From positions 3,227,001 to 3,291,000 of the forward strand of contig NZ_CP048209.1 in the NCBI RefSeq assembly GCF_010119935.1: a stretch of 64,000 nt of DNA, given 5' to 3'. Of this stretch, positions 18,055 to 26,271 are shown piece after piece. The translations under genes were made by a program, and so were the position numbers. Under the pieces are notes generated by a model. The model had not been told where the DNA came from. It searched no databases and worked only from the letters and a program-made list of their open reading frames with translations. This DNA is from Paenibacillus lycopersici. GTDB taxonomy: Bacteria; Bacillota; Bacilli; Paenibacillales; Paenibacillaceae. How positions within the stretch are numbered: position 1 is the stretch's first letter; the number at the start of each line of letters is the position of its first letter.

Positions 18055-18156
18055 CGGAACAGAACTAGCAGGTTCGACGCGCCTCGCGAAGCGTCAGCAC
18101 AGCCAAGCTCGACGCTTCGCGAAGAATGGATATAGTCGAGACCTAGCGTTCATACG

Positions 18157-18196
18157 CCGCATGTCCGGGCTTTTGTGCCCGACATGCGGTTTTTCC
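18157..18196 (+). terminator. Terminator with 13-bp stem
   Basis: CCGCATGTCCGGGC (18157-18170) pairs with GCCCGACATGCGG (18177-18189), one bulged base, then TTTTTCC. The space from the VOC stop to here (100 bases) holds a second pair of GACGCTTCGCGAAG-like segments but no gene. Confidence 0.8.
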
Positions 18197-18344
18197 TGTT
18201 TGCTTGCAGCGCATCATCCGAGCATGCACATGCCCCAAAATAGCGCATGCGCGAACCGAATCTATCAGAATCCCAGTCCATTCGCGATGCGGTTGAATAG
18301 AATAATCATGCAGTACTTGTCCATTTGAAGAGGAGGAATGACGT

Positions 18345-18602
18345 ATGGCTGTCAGCAAAAAACAGATTTCGAAATACTACGGCAAGAAGATCTACGCGGT
18401 CAAGAAGGACGGGACGATCGTTACCGGCACAGTGACGCAGATCCGGGGGAATCGCGTGATTCTTACGCAGTACAGGCAGGAAAAAGGGGAAACGGTGAAA
18501 GCGAAGTTTCTGATTCCGTTGCTGCTCTTCGATTTACTCGCAATCGGCCTGTTTGCGGGGTTCGGCGGCGTCGGCGGTTTTGGCGGAGGATTCTTCTATT
18601 AG
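18345..18602 (+). CDS. Small protein with lysine-rich head and Gly/Phe-rich membrane tail
   Basis: 85 residues; family not recognised. The first 55 residues are basic and beta-like (SKYYGKKIYAVKKDGTIVTGTVTQIRGNRV in outline, a small SH3- or Sm-like strand pattern), followed by one hydrophobic helix (FLIPLLLFDLLAIGLFAGF) and a tail of glycine and phenylalanine (GGVGGFGGGFFY). Glycine-rich tails after a helix are common in small spore-associated proteins of these bacteria, but that link is my inference. A textbook AGGAGG at 18331 and a terminator at 18672 support it as a real single gene. Confidence 0.75.
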   Translation: MAVSKKQISKYYGKKIYAVKKDGTIVTGTVTQIRGNRVILTQYRQEKGETVKAKFLIPLLLFDLLAIGLFAGFGGVGGFGGGFFY

Positions 18603-18671
18603 TCTTGGCCGGCTGCGGGCTAGAGAAAGAAGAACGAGAAGGGGTATAAACATGATCCGATCTGCTTATGG

Positions 18672-18695
18672 ACCGCATAAATTGCGGTTTTTTGT
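18672..18695 (+). terminator. Terminator after the small Gly-rich protein gene
   Basis: ACCGCA (18672-18677), loop TAAAT, TGCGGT (18683-18688), then a run of T to 18694. Confidence 0.7.
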
Positions 18696-18810
18696 TTGTA
18701 AATTCCGGTCGCCGCCCGGATACATAAATTGCATCTATTACCGAAATTTGTTGTCATTTGAGAGGAAAACGGTCAGATAAAGCGAATGACTAGGTAATGT
18801 CTTCTTAAAG

Positions 18811-20106
18811 GTGGAGAACCTATTGGCAGAAATCATGCAGGGCATCGTCGGCAACTTTATGTTTATTTGCATCCCGTCCATCCTCTATTTCGTGTTCTGG
18901 ACCAAATACGGTGAGAAGACGGGGAAGGTTCAACAAATCGTCTTGTTCGCTTTTTTGAGCGTCACGCTCATCCTCTGCATGACATTTCCGTATCCATACG
19001 GAACGCGTTACTTGCTGGATTTTCGGCTTATTCCCCTTGTGCTTGGCGTTATCTACGGCGGTCCGTGGGTCGGCGCAGCGCTGCTCGTTATCTTAATGGC
19101 ATACCGCTGTATGATCGGCTTTGGGGAAGGAGCTTTCTTCGCTTTATTGTCGGCTTCCGCAACCTACTTCAGCCTTGCCGCCATTACATGGAAAGTACAA
19201 TTAAACAGCCCCAAGAGACTATTCCAGGCGATCGTCGTGTCCGCGGCGCTGCTTCCGATGCTGCTCAAGCTGGTCTGGTTCGGCCTCGGCCTCTTTACCT
19301 TCAGCGAATTGATGCATCTCATCGTATTCAAGTGGATCGAGTTTACGGCGATCTGGGTAACGGTATATCTCGTAGAACTGGTCAGCAGCCATTACCGCAT
19401 TCAACTCGAACTGCAAGAGATCGAGAAGATGCGGGTTATCAGCCAGATCGCCGCGAGCGTATCGCATGAGATTCGCAATCCGCTTACGACCGTCAAGGGA
19501 CTCCTGCAATTGTTCAAAGAGAAGGAGCTATCCAGGGATAAACGCGTGAACTTGACCGAAGTGGCGCTGCATGAACTGAGTACCGCGATCAACATCATTT
19601 CGGATTACTTGACTTTCGCCAAGCCGCAAATGGCCAAAATGACGCCGCTCGTTATTGGCGAAGAGCTTCATCAGGTGGTTAGCGTATTGACGCCGTACGC
19701 GAACATGCAGCAAGCAGCGCTAACGATTGCGGTCGAAACCGATCAGCCGATACTCGGGGACAGCCAGCAATTTCGTCAAAGCATCATCAACATCGTCAAA
19801 AATAGTATCGAGGCTGCCCCCAATGGCCAAGTCGATATTGCGGTGCTCATGAATCGCGGCGCCGTCGTCTTGCGAATCCAAGATACGGGCTGCGGCATGA
19901 CCGTGAATCAGATACAGCGGCTCGGCACGCCCTACTATTCCACGAAGGAGAAAGGCACCGGCCTCGGTACAATGGTCGCCTTCAGTATTATTCGGGCCAT
20001 GAGCGGAACGATCCATGTGGAAAGCGAAGTCAACAAAGGCAGCGTATTCGAGATTTCATTCCCGGTCACGACGGCGACGGTTGCCGGGCAACGGGAGCAA
20101 GACTAG
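18811..20106 (+). CDS. Orphan membrane sensor histidine kinase, KinB-like (5TM-LYT + HisKA + HATPase)
   Basis: Membrane histidine kinase of 431 residues. About six hydrophobic helices in 1-195 match the 5TMR-LYT sensor type (FRLIPLVLGVIYGGPWVGAALL); HisKA has the phospho-acceptor His219 in SHEIRNPLTTVKG; the ATPase domain shows the N box NIVKNSIEAA, G1 DTGCGM and G2 GTGLG. There is no response regulator nearby, so it is an orphan, as are KinA-KinE that feed the sporulation phosphorelay; the sensor type is that of KinB. That role is inference. The listed GTG start gives MENLLAEI; a TTG at 18823, preceded by AAAGGTGG at 18807, may be the true start. Confidence 0.88.
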   Translation: MENLLAEIMQGIVGNFMFICIPSILYFVFWTKYGEKTGKVQQIVLFAFLSVTLILCMTFPYPYGTRYLLDFRLIPLVLGVIYGGPWVGAALLVILMAYRCMIGFGEGAFFALLSASATYFSLAAITWKVQLNSPKRLFQAIVVSAALLPMLLKLVWFGLGLFTFSELMHLIVFKWIEFTAIWVTVYLVELVSSHYRIQLELQEIEKMRVISQIAASVSHEIRNPLTTVKGLLQLFKEKELSRDKRVNLTEVALHELSTAINIISDYLTFAKPQMAKMTPLVIGEELHQVVSVLTPYANMQQAALTIAVETDQPILGDSQQFRQSIINIVKNSIEAAPNGQVDIAVLMNRGAVVLRIQDTGCGMTVNQIQRLGTPYYSTKEKGTGLGTMVAFSIIRAMSGTIHVESEVNKGSVFEISFPVTTATVAGQREQD

Positions 20107-20152
20107 CGAAGGCGGTAGAAAGTCTATTGGATCGAACAGCAGCTCAAGCTGG

Positions 20153-20208
20153 GACTGACGATCCTGGATTGACGATCCTGAATTGATGATCCTGAACTGA
20201 CGACCTCC
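20153..20208. repeat. Four tandem 14-base repeats
   Basis: GACTGACGATCCTG, GATTGACGATCCTG, AATTGATGATCCTG and AACTGACGACCTCC stand head to tail (20153-20208), the last one degraded. They lie between the kinase stop and the Fur-regulated promoter. No protein or hairpin explains them; the rest of 20107-20334 shows no gene. Confidence 0.75.
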
Positions 20209-20334
20209 GGCAGACCGGCCATGGCGCTTCATGGCGACCAGCCAGCGCCTCCCGTATACTTACATCCCATTCGGCGAGAAGCCGTTCGCCCGAAAAACCT
20301 CTTTTTGTACAAGCGAAATCTCAGTTTCGTCCAT

Positions 20335-20387
20335 TTGCGAGTATCGGTTCGATCCTGTATAGTAGAATCAATTGAGATTGATTATCA
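20335..20387 (+). promoter_or_regulatory. Fur-controlled promoter of the siderophore-binding protein gene
   Basis: TTGCGA (20335-20340), 17 bases, TATAGT (20358-20363) form a sigma-A promoter. At 20373-20387, just after the expected transcript start, lies TGAGATTGATTATCA, which matches the 7-1-7 Fur box TGATAATNATTATCA at 12 of 14 defined positions. Repression by iron-loaded Fur is the natural reading. Confidence 0.75.
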
Positions 20388-20408
20388 TTATTGGGGGAAG
20401 AGCTACCG

Positions 20409-21485
20409 ATGTCAAAATGGAAGACGTTATCACTGGTCCTCGTCGCAGCGGCGTTGTTGACCTTCACCGCCGCGTGCGGATCGAATGGGGACACGGCGAA
20501 CAAGAACGGAGCCAATGCCGGGACGGCCGACAATGCCGGCGATACGGCGAAAGCCGATGATTCGGCGAATGCCGGGAATGCCGGAACGGCAGCCAACGCC
20601 GGGAACGACAAGCCGGCCGGCGCGAGGAACGCGGCCGCCGATCAGCCGGAGACCCGCACGTACAAGGATTCGGCGGGCAATGAAATTACGGTGCCATCGG
20701 CGCCGCAGAAGCTTGTCGCGATTAATTATGTCGGCGATATGCTCGCACTTGGCGTCAAGCCCGCCTACACGACCGCTTACGAGCTGGATACGTATGGCGA
20801 CGCATTGTCCGGGGCCGTCAGCATCGGCGACCGGCCCGTGAACATGGAGAGCCTGCTCGCGCTTTCGCCGGATTTGATCGTGTCGGACGATACCGACGAA
20901 GCGAACGTCGTCGATCAGCTTAAGAAGATTTCGCCGACCGTCATCCTGCCATTCTGGACGCCGGATCCTTACGAGCATCTGCGTGCCGTCGCCGATCTGC
21001 TGGACAAGAAACCGGAAGCGGAGCAGTGGATCGCCAAATACGAAGCCAAGGCAGCCGCGACCAAAGCGCTGATCCATCCGGACGGCGAATCCAAGGAAAC
21101 GGCGCTGCTGCTCATCATTTCCGGCAAGGACATGGGGATCTCCGGCGTTCGCAACGGAGGCTTCACGCTCTATCGTCAGCTGGGCTTCCAACCGCCCGCG
21201 AAGATGGAGCCGCTGCTGAAGAAAGACGAAAACTTCGGCTGGGAAACGGTAACGCTGGAATCCCTGACGACGTTCGCGCCGGATCGCCTCTTCGTGGAAA
21301 TGGACGATACCGGCGAAGCAACGAAGTCGACGTTCGAAGCGTTGAAGAAGAGCGCGGTCTGGCAGTCGCTCGCCGCGGTCAAGAGCGGCAAAGTCTATGA
21401 GGTGACGAACAAATGGGGCCTCGGCGACGCGACGTCGCTGGACGCCCAGCTGGACGAAACTACGGCCCATCTCACGGGCAAATAA
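20409..21485 (+). CDS. Iron-siderophore ABC transporter substrate-binding lipoprotein
   Basis: Periplasmic-binding-protein-2 family (FeuA/FhuD type) that captures ferric siderophores at the outer face of the membrane. 358 residues from the ATG at 20409 (GGGGGAAGAG upstream). Lipoprotein signal with lipobox LTFTAAC, Cys23. A 50-residue low-complexity linker rich in Asn, Ala, Gly and Asp follows (about 25-75). The binding fold then starts at RTYKDSAGNEITVPSAPQKLVAINYVGDMLALGVKP and includes LLALSPDLIVSDD, and ends LDAQLDETTAHLTGK. A Fur box lies in its promoter. No permease or ATPase genes are adjacent, so those must be elsewhere; the next gene is a Btr-like regulator with the same binding domain. 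Confidence 0.92.
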   Translation: MSKWKTLSLVLVAAALLTFTAACGSNGDTANKNGANAGTADNAGDTAKADDSANAGNAGTAANAGNDKPAGARNAAADQPETRTYKDSAGNEITVPSAPQKLVAINYVGDMLALGVKPAYTTAYELDTYGDALSGAVSIGDRPVNMESLLALSPDLIVSDDTDEANVVDQLKKISPTVILPFWTPDPYEHLRAVADLLDKKPEAEQWIAKYEAKAAATKALIHPDGESKETALLLIISGKDMGISGVRNGGFTLYRQLGFQPPAKMEPLLKKDENFGWETVTLESLTTFAPDRLFVEMDDTGEATKSTFEALKKSAVWQSLAAVKSGKVYEVTNKWGLGDATSLDAQLDETTAHLTGK

Positions 21486-21506
21486 GCGCCGAGATTCATC
21501 CAATAA

Positions 21507-21550
21507 GGAAATGCCGTCGACTTCACGGTCGATGGATTTCCTTTTTTCTT
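21507..21550 (+). terminator. Terminator after the siderophore-binding protein gene
   Basis: GGAAATGCCGTCGAC (21507-21521) and GTCGATGGATTTCC (21528-21541), imperfect stem with two mismatches, followed by TTTTTTCTTTG. Confidence 0.75.
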
Positions 21551-21596
21551 TGTTAACTCTCGAATCATCTCACTCCCTGTAGAGAGGAGCTTCTTC

Positions 21597-23225
21597 ATGA
21601 TAGATCGGCAACCATCGGCGGAAGCGCCCGGGCTGTCCGGGCTGTTGTTCATGCAGACGGGCTTGGCGCTGCATGCCCGCTCGTCGGGCTGGACTGAGGC
21701 GGCGTCGATCGGCGCGAATGCGTACCGGCTATTCGCGGTGACGGAAGGGGCGGGCCGCTTCCGCTCCGGCGCGTCCGACTTCACGGCGCGGCAGGGAGAT
21801 TGCGTCCTGCTGGGAGCCGATGAATGGCATATCGGCGCTGGCGGCGACAGCGGCTTCCGCTATTATGAGCTGGCGTTCGTGCGGTTGATGCCAGCGTGGC
21901 CCGGCGCCGGCTGCGGCGCGACCGATACCGGACTTGCGGAACTGCCTTGGCGCGGCCGGATCACCGCCTTGTCCGAAGCGTTCGCGCGGCTGACCGGTCA
22001 GCTGGAAGCCCTGTCGGCCGATCAAGCAGCGCCGGATGACGCGCTGAGTCGGATGCGCGCGCATATTCGGTTCCAGGAGCTGCTGCTGTTCGCGTTCGAG
22101 CAGTTCCGCGCGGAGCTGGGCGCGCGGGTGGACTCGCGATCCGCGGTCGAACGGATCGTCGAGCGGCTGAGCCGGGATTTCCGCGAGGAATGGTCGATCG
22201 AGCGGATGGCGAGCGATGCCAATCTCGGCGTCTGGCAATTCCGCCGCCTCTTCCGGGAGCTGACAGGCCGGAACCCGAATGAATATATTGCCGAGCTGCG
22301 AATCGAACGGGCGAAGGAGCTGCTGTTCGCTTCGGACGAGCCGCTTGCCGCGGTCGCCCGCAAGGTCGGGTTCCACGATGAATATTATTTCAGCCGTCGA
22401 TTCCGGCAGTTGACGGGTCACACGCCGCGCACGTACGCGCGCTCGCAGCCGCGGGTCGTCGCGTTCACGCATTATGGCGATATGCTCTCGCTCGGCAGCA
22501 AGCCGCTGGCCGCCGAGCACAGCCTGTTGGACTGGCTGCGCGGGTCGCATACCGTCGGCGTGCAGCCGATCGACATGAACGCGAACGGCCTGGAACAGGT
22601 TCAGGCGCTGCGGCCCGATCTCATTCTCGTGAATGCGTATACGTCGCCGGCATTCGCGGACGAGTTGAAGCGGATCGCTCCGACGGAGACGCTGTTGACG
22701 GGCAGATGCATGTTCCGGCAGCTGGCGGACGCGGCGGAGATCGTCGGCAAGCGAGCCGAAGCGCGCGAGTGGCTGGCGCGGTACCGGGTGAAGGCGGCGC
22801 GATTGAAGGCGGCGCTCCGCAAGGAAATCGGTCGGCGCGAGACAGCCGTCTTCTTCCACGTCGTCGACAGGGCGCTCTATCTGTACCGGCCGGAAGAGGC
22901 GCCCGTGCTCTACGACGTGCTCGGCTTCGAGCCGCCGGATTCGCTGCGGCGCTTGATCGCCGAACGCGGCGATACGCGCTTGTTCGTGCCGGCCGATGCG
23001 TTCGCAGCATACGAAGCGGATCGCGTCTTCGTCGTGTCGGGCAGGCACGCCGTCGCCCGCGAGACGCTGTCGGAGCTGCTGCGCAATCCGGCGTGGGCAG
23101 CCATGGAAGCCGCCAAGCGGGGGCGAGTCTATTTCATGGACGAGTCTTGGTCGCTGGACGGCTCGATCGCGCTGGAATGGCAGCTGGACGGCATGACCGA
23201 GCTGCTGCGGACGGAGCGGCGTTGA
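21597..23225 (+). CDS. AraC-family regulator fused to a siderophore-binding domain (Btr-like)
   Basis: A 542-residue cytoplasmic regulator with three parts: an AraC-type cupin (about 1-165), two helix-turn-helix motifs (about 175-285; FREEWSIERMASDANLGVWQFRRLF and ARKVGFHDEYYFSRRFRQLTGHTPRTYA), and a C-terminal periplasmic-binding-protein-2 fold (about 290-540; RVVAFTHYGDMLSLGSKPLAAEHS). Bacillus subtilis Btr (YbbB) has this plan and activates feuABC when its binding domain senses ferric bacillibactin. The neighbouring siderophore-binding lipoprotein and Fur box give the same context here, so it is probably an iron-siderophore sensor for that gene. ATG at 21597 after GAGAGGAG. Confidence 0.9.
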   Translation: MIDRQPSAEAPGLSGLLFMQTGLALHARSSGWTEAASIGANAYRLFAVTEGAGRFRSGASDFTARQGDCVLLGADEWHIGAGGDSGFRYYELAFVRLMPAWPGAGCGATDTGLAELPWRGRITALSEAFARLTGQLEALSADQAAPDDALSRMRAHIRFQELLLFAFEQFRAELGARVDSRSAVERIVERLSRDFREEWSIERMASDANLGVWQFRRLFRELTGRNPNEYIAELRIERAKELLFASDEPLAAVARKVGFHDEYYFSRRFRQLTGHTPRTYARSQPRVVAFTHYGDMLSLGSKPLAAEHSLLDWLRGSHTVGVQPIDMNANGLEQVQALRPDLILVNAYTSPAFADELKRIAPTETLLTGRCMFRQLADAAEIVGKRAEAREWLARYRVKAARLKAALRKEIGRRETAVFFHVVDRALYLYRPEEAPVLYDVLGFEPPDSLRRLIAERGDTRLFVPADAFAAYEADRVFVVSGRHAVARETLSELLRNPAWAAMEAAKRGRVYFMDESWSLDGSIALEWQLDGMTELLRTERR

Positions 23226-23372
23226 TCGGGCAGTTGATTTCGATTCAATTGCGCTATAAACTTCATAAGTAGAGCGTCTTGCTGGATGATGGGATGTATT
23301 GGGCTGCGGCCCGTCGAGGATTCCCGTCGTACCGAGGCGCTTTTCTTTTTTCGCTCTATTAAGGGGGATACC

Positions 23373-24122
23373 ATGATTTCCGAAGCGCTTCAAGAAGAAA
23401 TCAAAAGGGCTTACGGCTTTGCTGCATTAACGGTCGAGAAGTACTTCGAAGGATATGGCTCAGCGTATGTAGCACTCCTGCGTACGAATGAAGGGAAGTA
23501 TGTCGTTAAGGGCAAGAATAATCGCGATTCGGATTTGTTTTCCGTTTATAATCATCTGCATAAACACAATTATCCCCACCTCTTCAAGCTCAGAAAACCT
23601 TCGGGGAAGCAGATTTTTCTGGAATCCGACGGCATGATCTGCTACGTATACGCCTATATGGAAGGGGAAACTCAGCGTACGACCGACTTCCCTATGCGGC
23701 ACCTCATCATCAATCGATTTTGAAGGGATGCCTGGAATCATTCGGCACCTTATCAGCCCTGCCCCGAGCCCTTATCCACGGCGATATAGGAAGGAGTAAC
23801 TGGATCTTGAACGAGTCGGATAACGATATCACGCTGATCGATTGGGATGGATGCGGGTTAGCCAAGAATAATCGAGTTCGGTGCCCCTTTGTTTGGTTTA
23901 TTGTCCGATGAGCTGGCGTTTAATTGGACGGCGGCCAAAGCGCTGATGAAGGCCTATTGCAGTCAGATTACCCTTACAAGTGAAGAAACGGATCTCTTCA
24001 TTTATGCAATCCTATTTCTTCCCAGCAATTACATTCTGATGGGGGATACGGAAATAAAGCTGAAGCGAATCCACTGGGTTCTACAGCATGAGCATCAAAT
24101 TAAGGCATTGGTGACTTCTTAA
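23373..24122 (+). pseudogene. Aminoglycoside/choline phosphotransferase-like gene, frameshifted and shortened
   Basis: Remnant of an APH-type kinase spread over three reading frames. Part 1 (ATG 23373 to stop at 23723) has the N-lobe: YGSAYVALLRTNEGKYVVKGKNN and the hinge YVYAYMEGETQ. Part 2 (about 23720-23911) has the catalytic loop ALIHGDIGRSNWILN and metal loop LIDWDGCG. Part 3 (about 23889-24122) has the C-terminal helices. Between hinge and catalytic loop an intact kinase has roughly 70-80 residues; here there are only about 20, so a deletion is present in addition to the two frameshifts. The stretch is AT-richer than the flanking genes. It could not give an active enzyme. Confidence 0.85.
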
Positions 24123-24177
24123 GCATACTACGATTGACTCTCGGGGAGATTGGAGGCGGGAAGCTTTTATTTTTGAT

Positions 24178-24855
24178 TTGGGCGGAACGCTAATCGATTA
24201 CGAAGGATTCCCTCAATATTGGGGGGATTATTACGTGCCGGCGTTTAAACAGGTCTCGGACCAGTTAAACTTGCATGCCGCAGAAGAACATATTCACGCA
24301 GCTGCAGAAACGCTTAAAACATATAATCCCCGACTGTACCCGCGAGAGATAGAGTACCAGCCCGCCTATATATTTGCCGATGTATTTCATGGATGGCGTA
24401 TCGCAGACGAGATGATCGATACCGCAATCGCAGCTTTTTTCGCCTATTTCCAACAGACCGTGATGATCTATCCGGAGACCATCAGCGTGATTGATTACCT
24501 TCATGTGAAGGGATATAAAATCGGGATTCTAACGGATGTACCGACCGGCATGCCGACAGAGGTTCTGATGCAGGATATTCGTGCGTTTGAAGATAAAATC
24601 GATTACTTCCTAACCTCAACGGACTGCGGATATCGTAAGCCTAATGCAAAAGGAATCGAAATCATCGCAGAGCGCTTCGGCGTCGATGTTTCAAAAATCG
24701 CGGTAGTCGGAAACGAAAAGAAAGACGTCGCAGCAGCAATTAATGCCGGAACGGTTTCGATCCTGATCAATAGGGAAAGCACGACTAAGGATTACGGGGA
24801 AGATCTGCGAATCTCGCAGCTTACTGAAATCATACATCTCATGGAAAATGAATGA
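24178..24855 (+). CDS. HAD-superfamily hydrolase with damaged 5' end
   Basis: Haloacid-dehalogenase-type phosphatase of about 230 residues. The catalytic start of the fold reads AFIFDLGGTLID, with the nucleophile Asp encoded at 24175; later motifs are ILTDVPTG (motif II Thr), YRKPNAKGIEII (motif III Lys) and AVVGNEKKDVAAAINAG (motif IV). The listed TTG at 24178 comes one codon after the nucleophile, so it cannot be the start of an active enzyme. The open frame reaches up to 24115 but contains no ATG, GTG or TTG; CGG-GAA-GCT (24157) stands where a start would be expected, right after GGAGG. Either an ATT start is used or the start codon is lost. It sits among other decaying genes. Confidence 0.7.
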   Translation: MGGTLIDYEGFPQYWGDYYVPAFKQVSDQLNLHAAEEHIHAAAETLKTYNPRLYPREIEYQPAYIFADVFHGWRIADEMIDTAIAAFFAYFQQTVMIYPETISVIDYLHVKGYKIGILTDVPTGMPTEVLMQDIRAFEDKIDYFLTSTDCGYRKPNAKGIEIIAERFGVDVSKIAVVGNEKKDVAAAINAGTVSILINRESTTKDYGEDLRISQLTEIIHLMENE

Positions 24856-25196
24856 ATACCGGTGGTGATCGAGCTTGACTACGGAAATCTTCTTTTCTTC
24901 GAACAAATTGGGTGAACTAAAATAACCGCTGCAATGCAGATATTTTATTGATGAAGCAGAAGATATATTCGGATGGAAATATTCGATAATGTCGCGCCTT
25001 TCGGGCAGGCATATTAGCGAACAAGAGCTGGCAACCGGGCTTATCCGGGAAGTTAATATGCGACTAATAATGTTACCTGGGACAGTAAGCTTTCTTTCGC
25101 TAATTGGGCGAAAGCATATACTGAATCTGCAGAGTTCTTAACTAACATATAATAGGCGATAGGAGCATGTTAGCAGGTAAAGGAGAGCATACACGC
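24856..25196 (+). other. AT-rich spacer with a probable coding remnant
   Basis: No intact gene. From about 25047 to 25151 one frame reads TNNVTWDSKLSFANWAKAYTESAEFLTNI and then stops, with codon use like a real protein C-terminus, but upstream it is broken by stops and there is no start. I cannot name the family. It fits the decayed state of the two genes before it. Confidence 0.4.
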
Positions 25197-25613
25197 ATGG
25201 AGGTCATTACGAAAAGCAATCATCAAGTAACGATTCGACCCTTTGAGGTGCTGGACTTTGATGGCGTCCAGCAACTGAACCTCGAAGAAGGATGGAGTAA
25301 TCTAGTCGGCAGAGGCGAGGAAACTAAAGAGGCCTGGCTTAAGTCGAATATAAAATTCGTCGTCACAGACGAAGCCAATGTAATAGGCTATGTAAGAGGA
25401 TTCACAGACACGCAGATATCCATCTATCTATGCGAGCTATTAATTAAAAAGGAATTTCGCGGTTTGGGTATTGCAACCGTTCTCTTGCAATATGTTCACA
25501 GCTTATATCCAAAAACGAGAATGGAGTTATTGGCAACGAAGAGTTCACGCGCCTACTACGAAAAATCGGGCTATCGAAGCTTCTACGGATTCCGAAAGAC
25601 GCTCGATGAATAA
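25197..25613 (+). CDS. GNAT-family N-acetyltransferase
   Basis: A 138-residue acetyl-CoA-dependent acetyltransferase. The CoA-binding loop is LLIKKEFRGLGIATVLLQYVHSLYP (R-G-x-G-x-A type, near 86-110), followed by the strand MELLATKSSRAYYEKSGYRSFYGF, in which YYEKSGY is the usual C-terminal GNAT signature. ATG at 25197 with AAAGGAGAG at 25179; the frame extends ten codons up without a ribosome site. AT-rich like the genes around it. It lies 29 bases ahead of the riboflavin kinase gene, so the two may be co-transcribed. The substrate is unknown. Confidence 0.85.
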   Translation: MEVITKSNHQVTIRPFEVLDFDGVQQLNLEEGWSNLVGRGEETKEAWLKSNIKFVVTDEANVIGYVRGFTDTQISIYLCELLIKKEFRGLGIATVLLQYVHSLYPKTRMELLATKSSRAYYEKSGYRSFYGFRKTLDE

Positions 25614-25642
25614 TCTCAATGGCGGATAAGGGGAGTGGGGAG

Positions 25643-26020
25643 ATGACAACGCTTAAAGGAAGAGTGGTAACAGGTATAGGGAACTTTTCATATTGGATTG
25701 AGAAGCTAAGCGCGTATTATGAAGCCAAGACGGGGATGAAGCTGTACCCGGGAACATTAAATATCGAACTCAATGCACCGTATGACTTACCGATGCATGC
25801 CATTCGGCTGGAAAAAGAAGAATACAACGGGACTGTCTCGGTTAGCATTCAATTATGCTCGATATTCGGACGAGAGGCTTTCATCTTACGAACGGACGGC
25901 AATGCTTCCGGTAACGGCGATCATCCCCGAACCATTATCGAAATCGCAACGGATGTTAGATTACGCGACCGGTACAACTTACAAGACGGAGACATCGTTG
26001 AAGTGGAAGTAGTAAACTAG
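25643..26020 (+). CDS. CTP-dependent riboflavin kinase of archaeal type (DUF120)
   Basis: A 125-residue protein of the RbK/DUF120 family, which in archaea makes FMN from riboflavin with CTP in place of ATP. Seen: LKGRVVTGIGNFSYWIEKL at the N-terminus (the G-V-x-x-G-x-G opening), KLYPGTLNIELN (the family's PGTLN signature), then TIIEIATDVRLRDRYNLQDGDIVEVEVV, the typical I-E-I-A...LR..x.L.DGD.V end. This is the stand-alone catalytic domain without the helix-turn-helix domain often fused in archaea. Bacteria normally use the unrelated ATP-dependent RibF, so this is a less common find. ATG at 25643 after GGGGAG. AT-rich composition supports lateral origin. Confidence 0.85.
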   Translation: MTTLKGRVVTGIGNFSYWIEKLSAYYEAKTGMKLYPGTLNIELNAPYDLPMHAIRLEKEEYNGTVSVSIQLCSIFGREAFILRTDGNASGNGDHPRTIIEIATDVRLRDRYNLQDGDIVEVEVVN

Positions 26021-26094
26021 CAGGCACAACCTTCCCGAGCAGCCTGTCCATTCGCGACGCGGCAGGCGGATTGGCGATGATCTGAAGATAAAGC

Positions 26095-26139
26095 AACAAC
26101 CTCTTATCCTTTCCACTAGGCTGGAGGTTGTTTTTTTTT
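26095..26139 (+). terminator. Terminator after the riboflavin kinase gene
   Basis: AACAACCTC (26095-26103) pairs with GAGGTTGTT (26124-26132) around a 20-base loop, followed directly by a run of T (to 26139). Confidence 0.85.
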
Positions 26140-26181
26140 GTGCGCATATTTAAGTATTTATAATCCGATTCTAAATATATG

Positions 26182-26210
26182 TTGCATAAAACACGATATA
26201 CGCATAAAAT
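26182..26210 (+). promoter_or_regulatory. Sigma-A promoter of the deoR-type regulator operon
   Basis: TTGCAT (26182-26187), 17 bases, TAAAAT (26205-26210), in a strongly AT-rich stretch 60-90 bases before the ATG at 26272. Confidence 0.55.
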
Positions 26211-26271
26211 GACTTATATTATATTGTATGATGGATGCTATATAAGCACGGGTTAGAAGGGGGGCTTAAAC

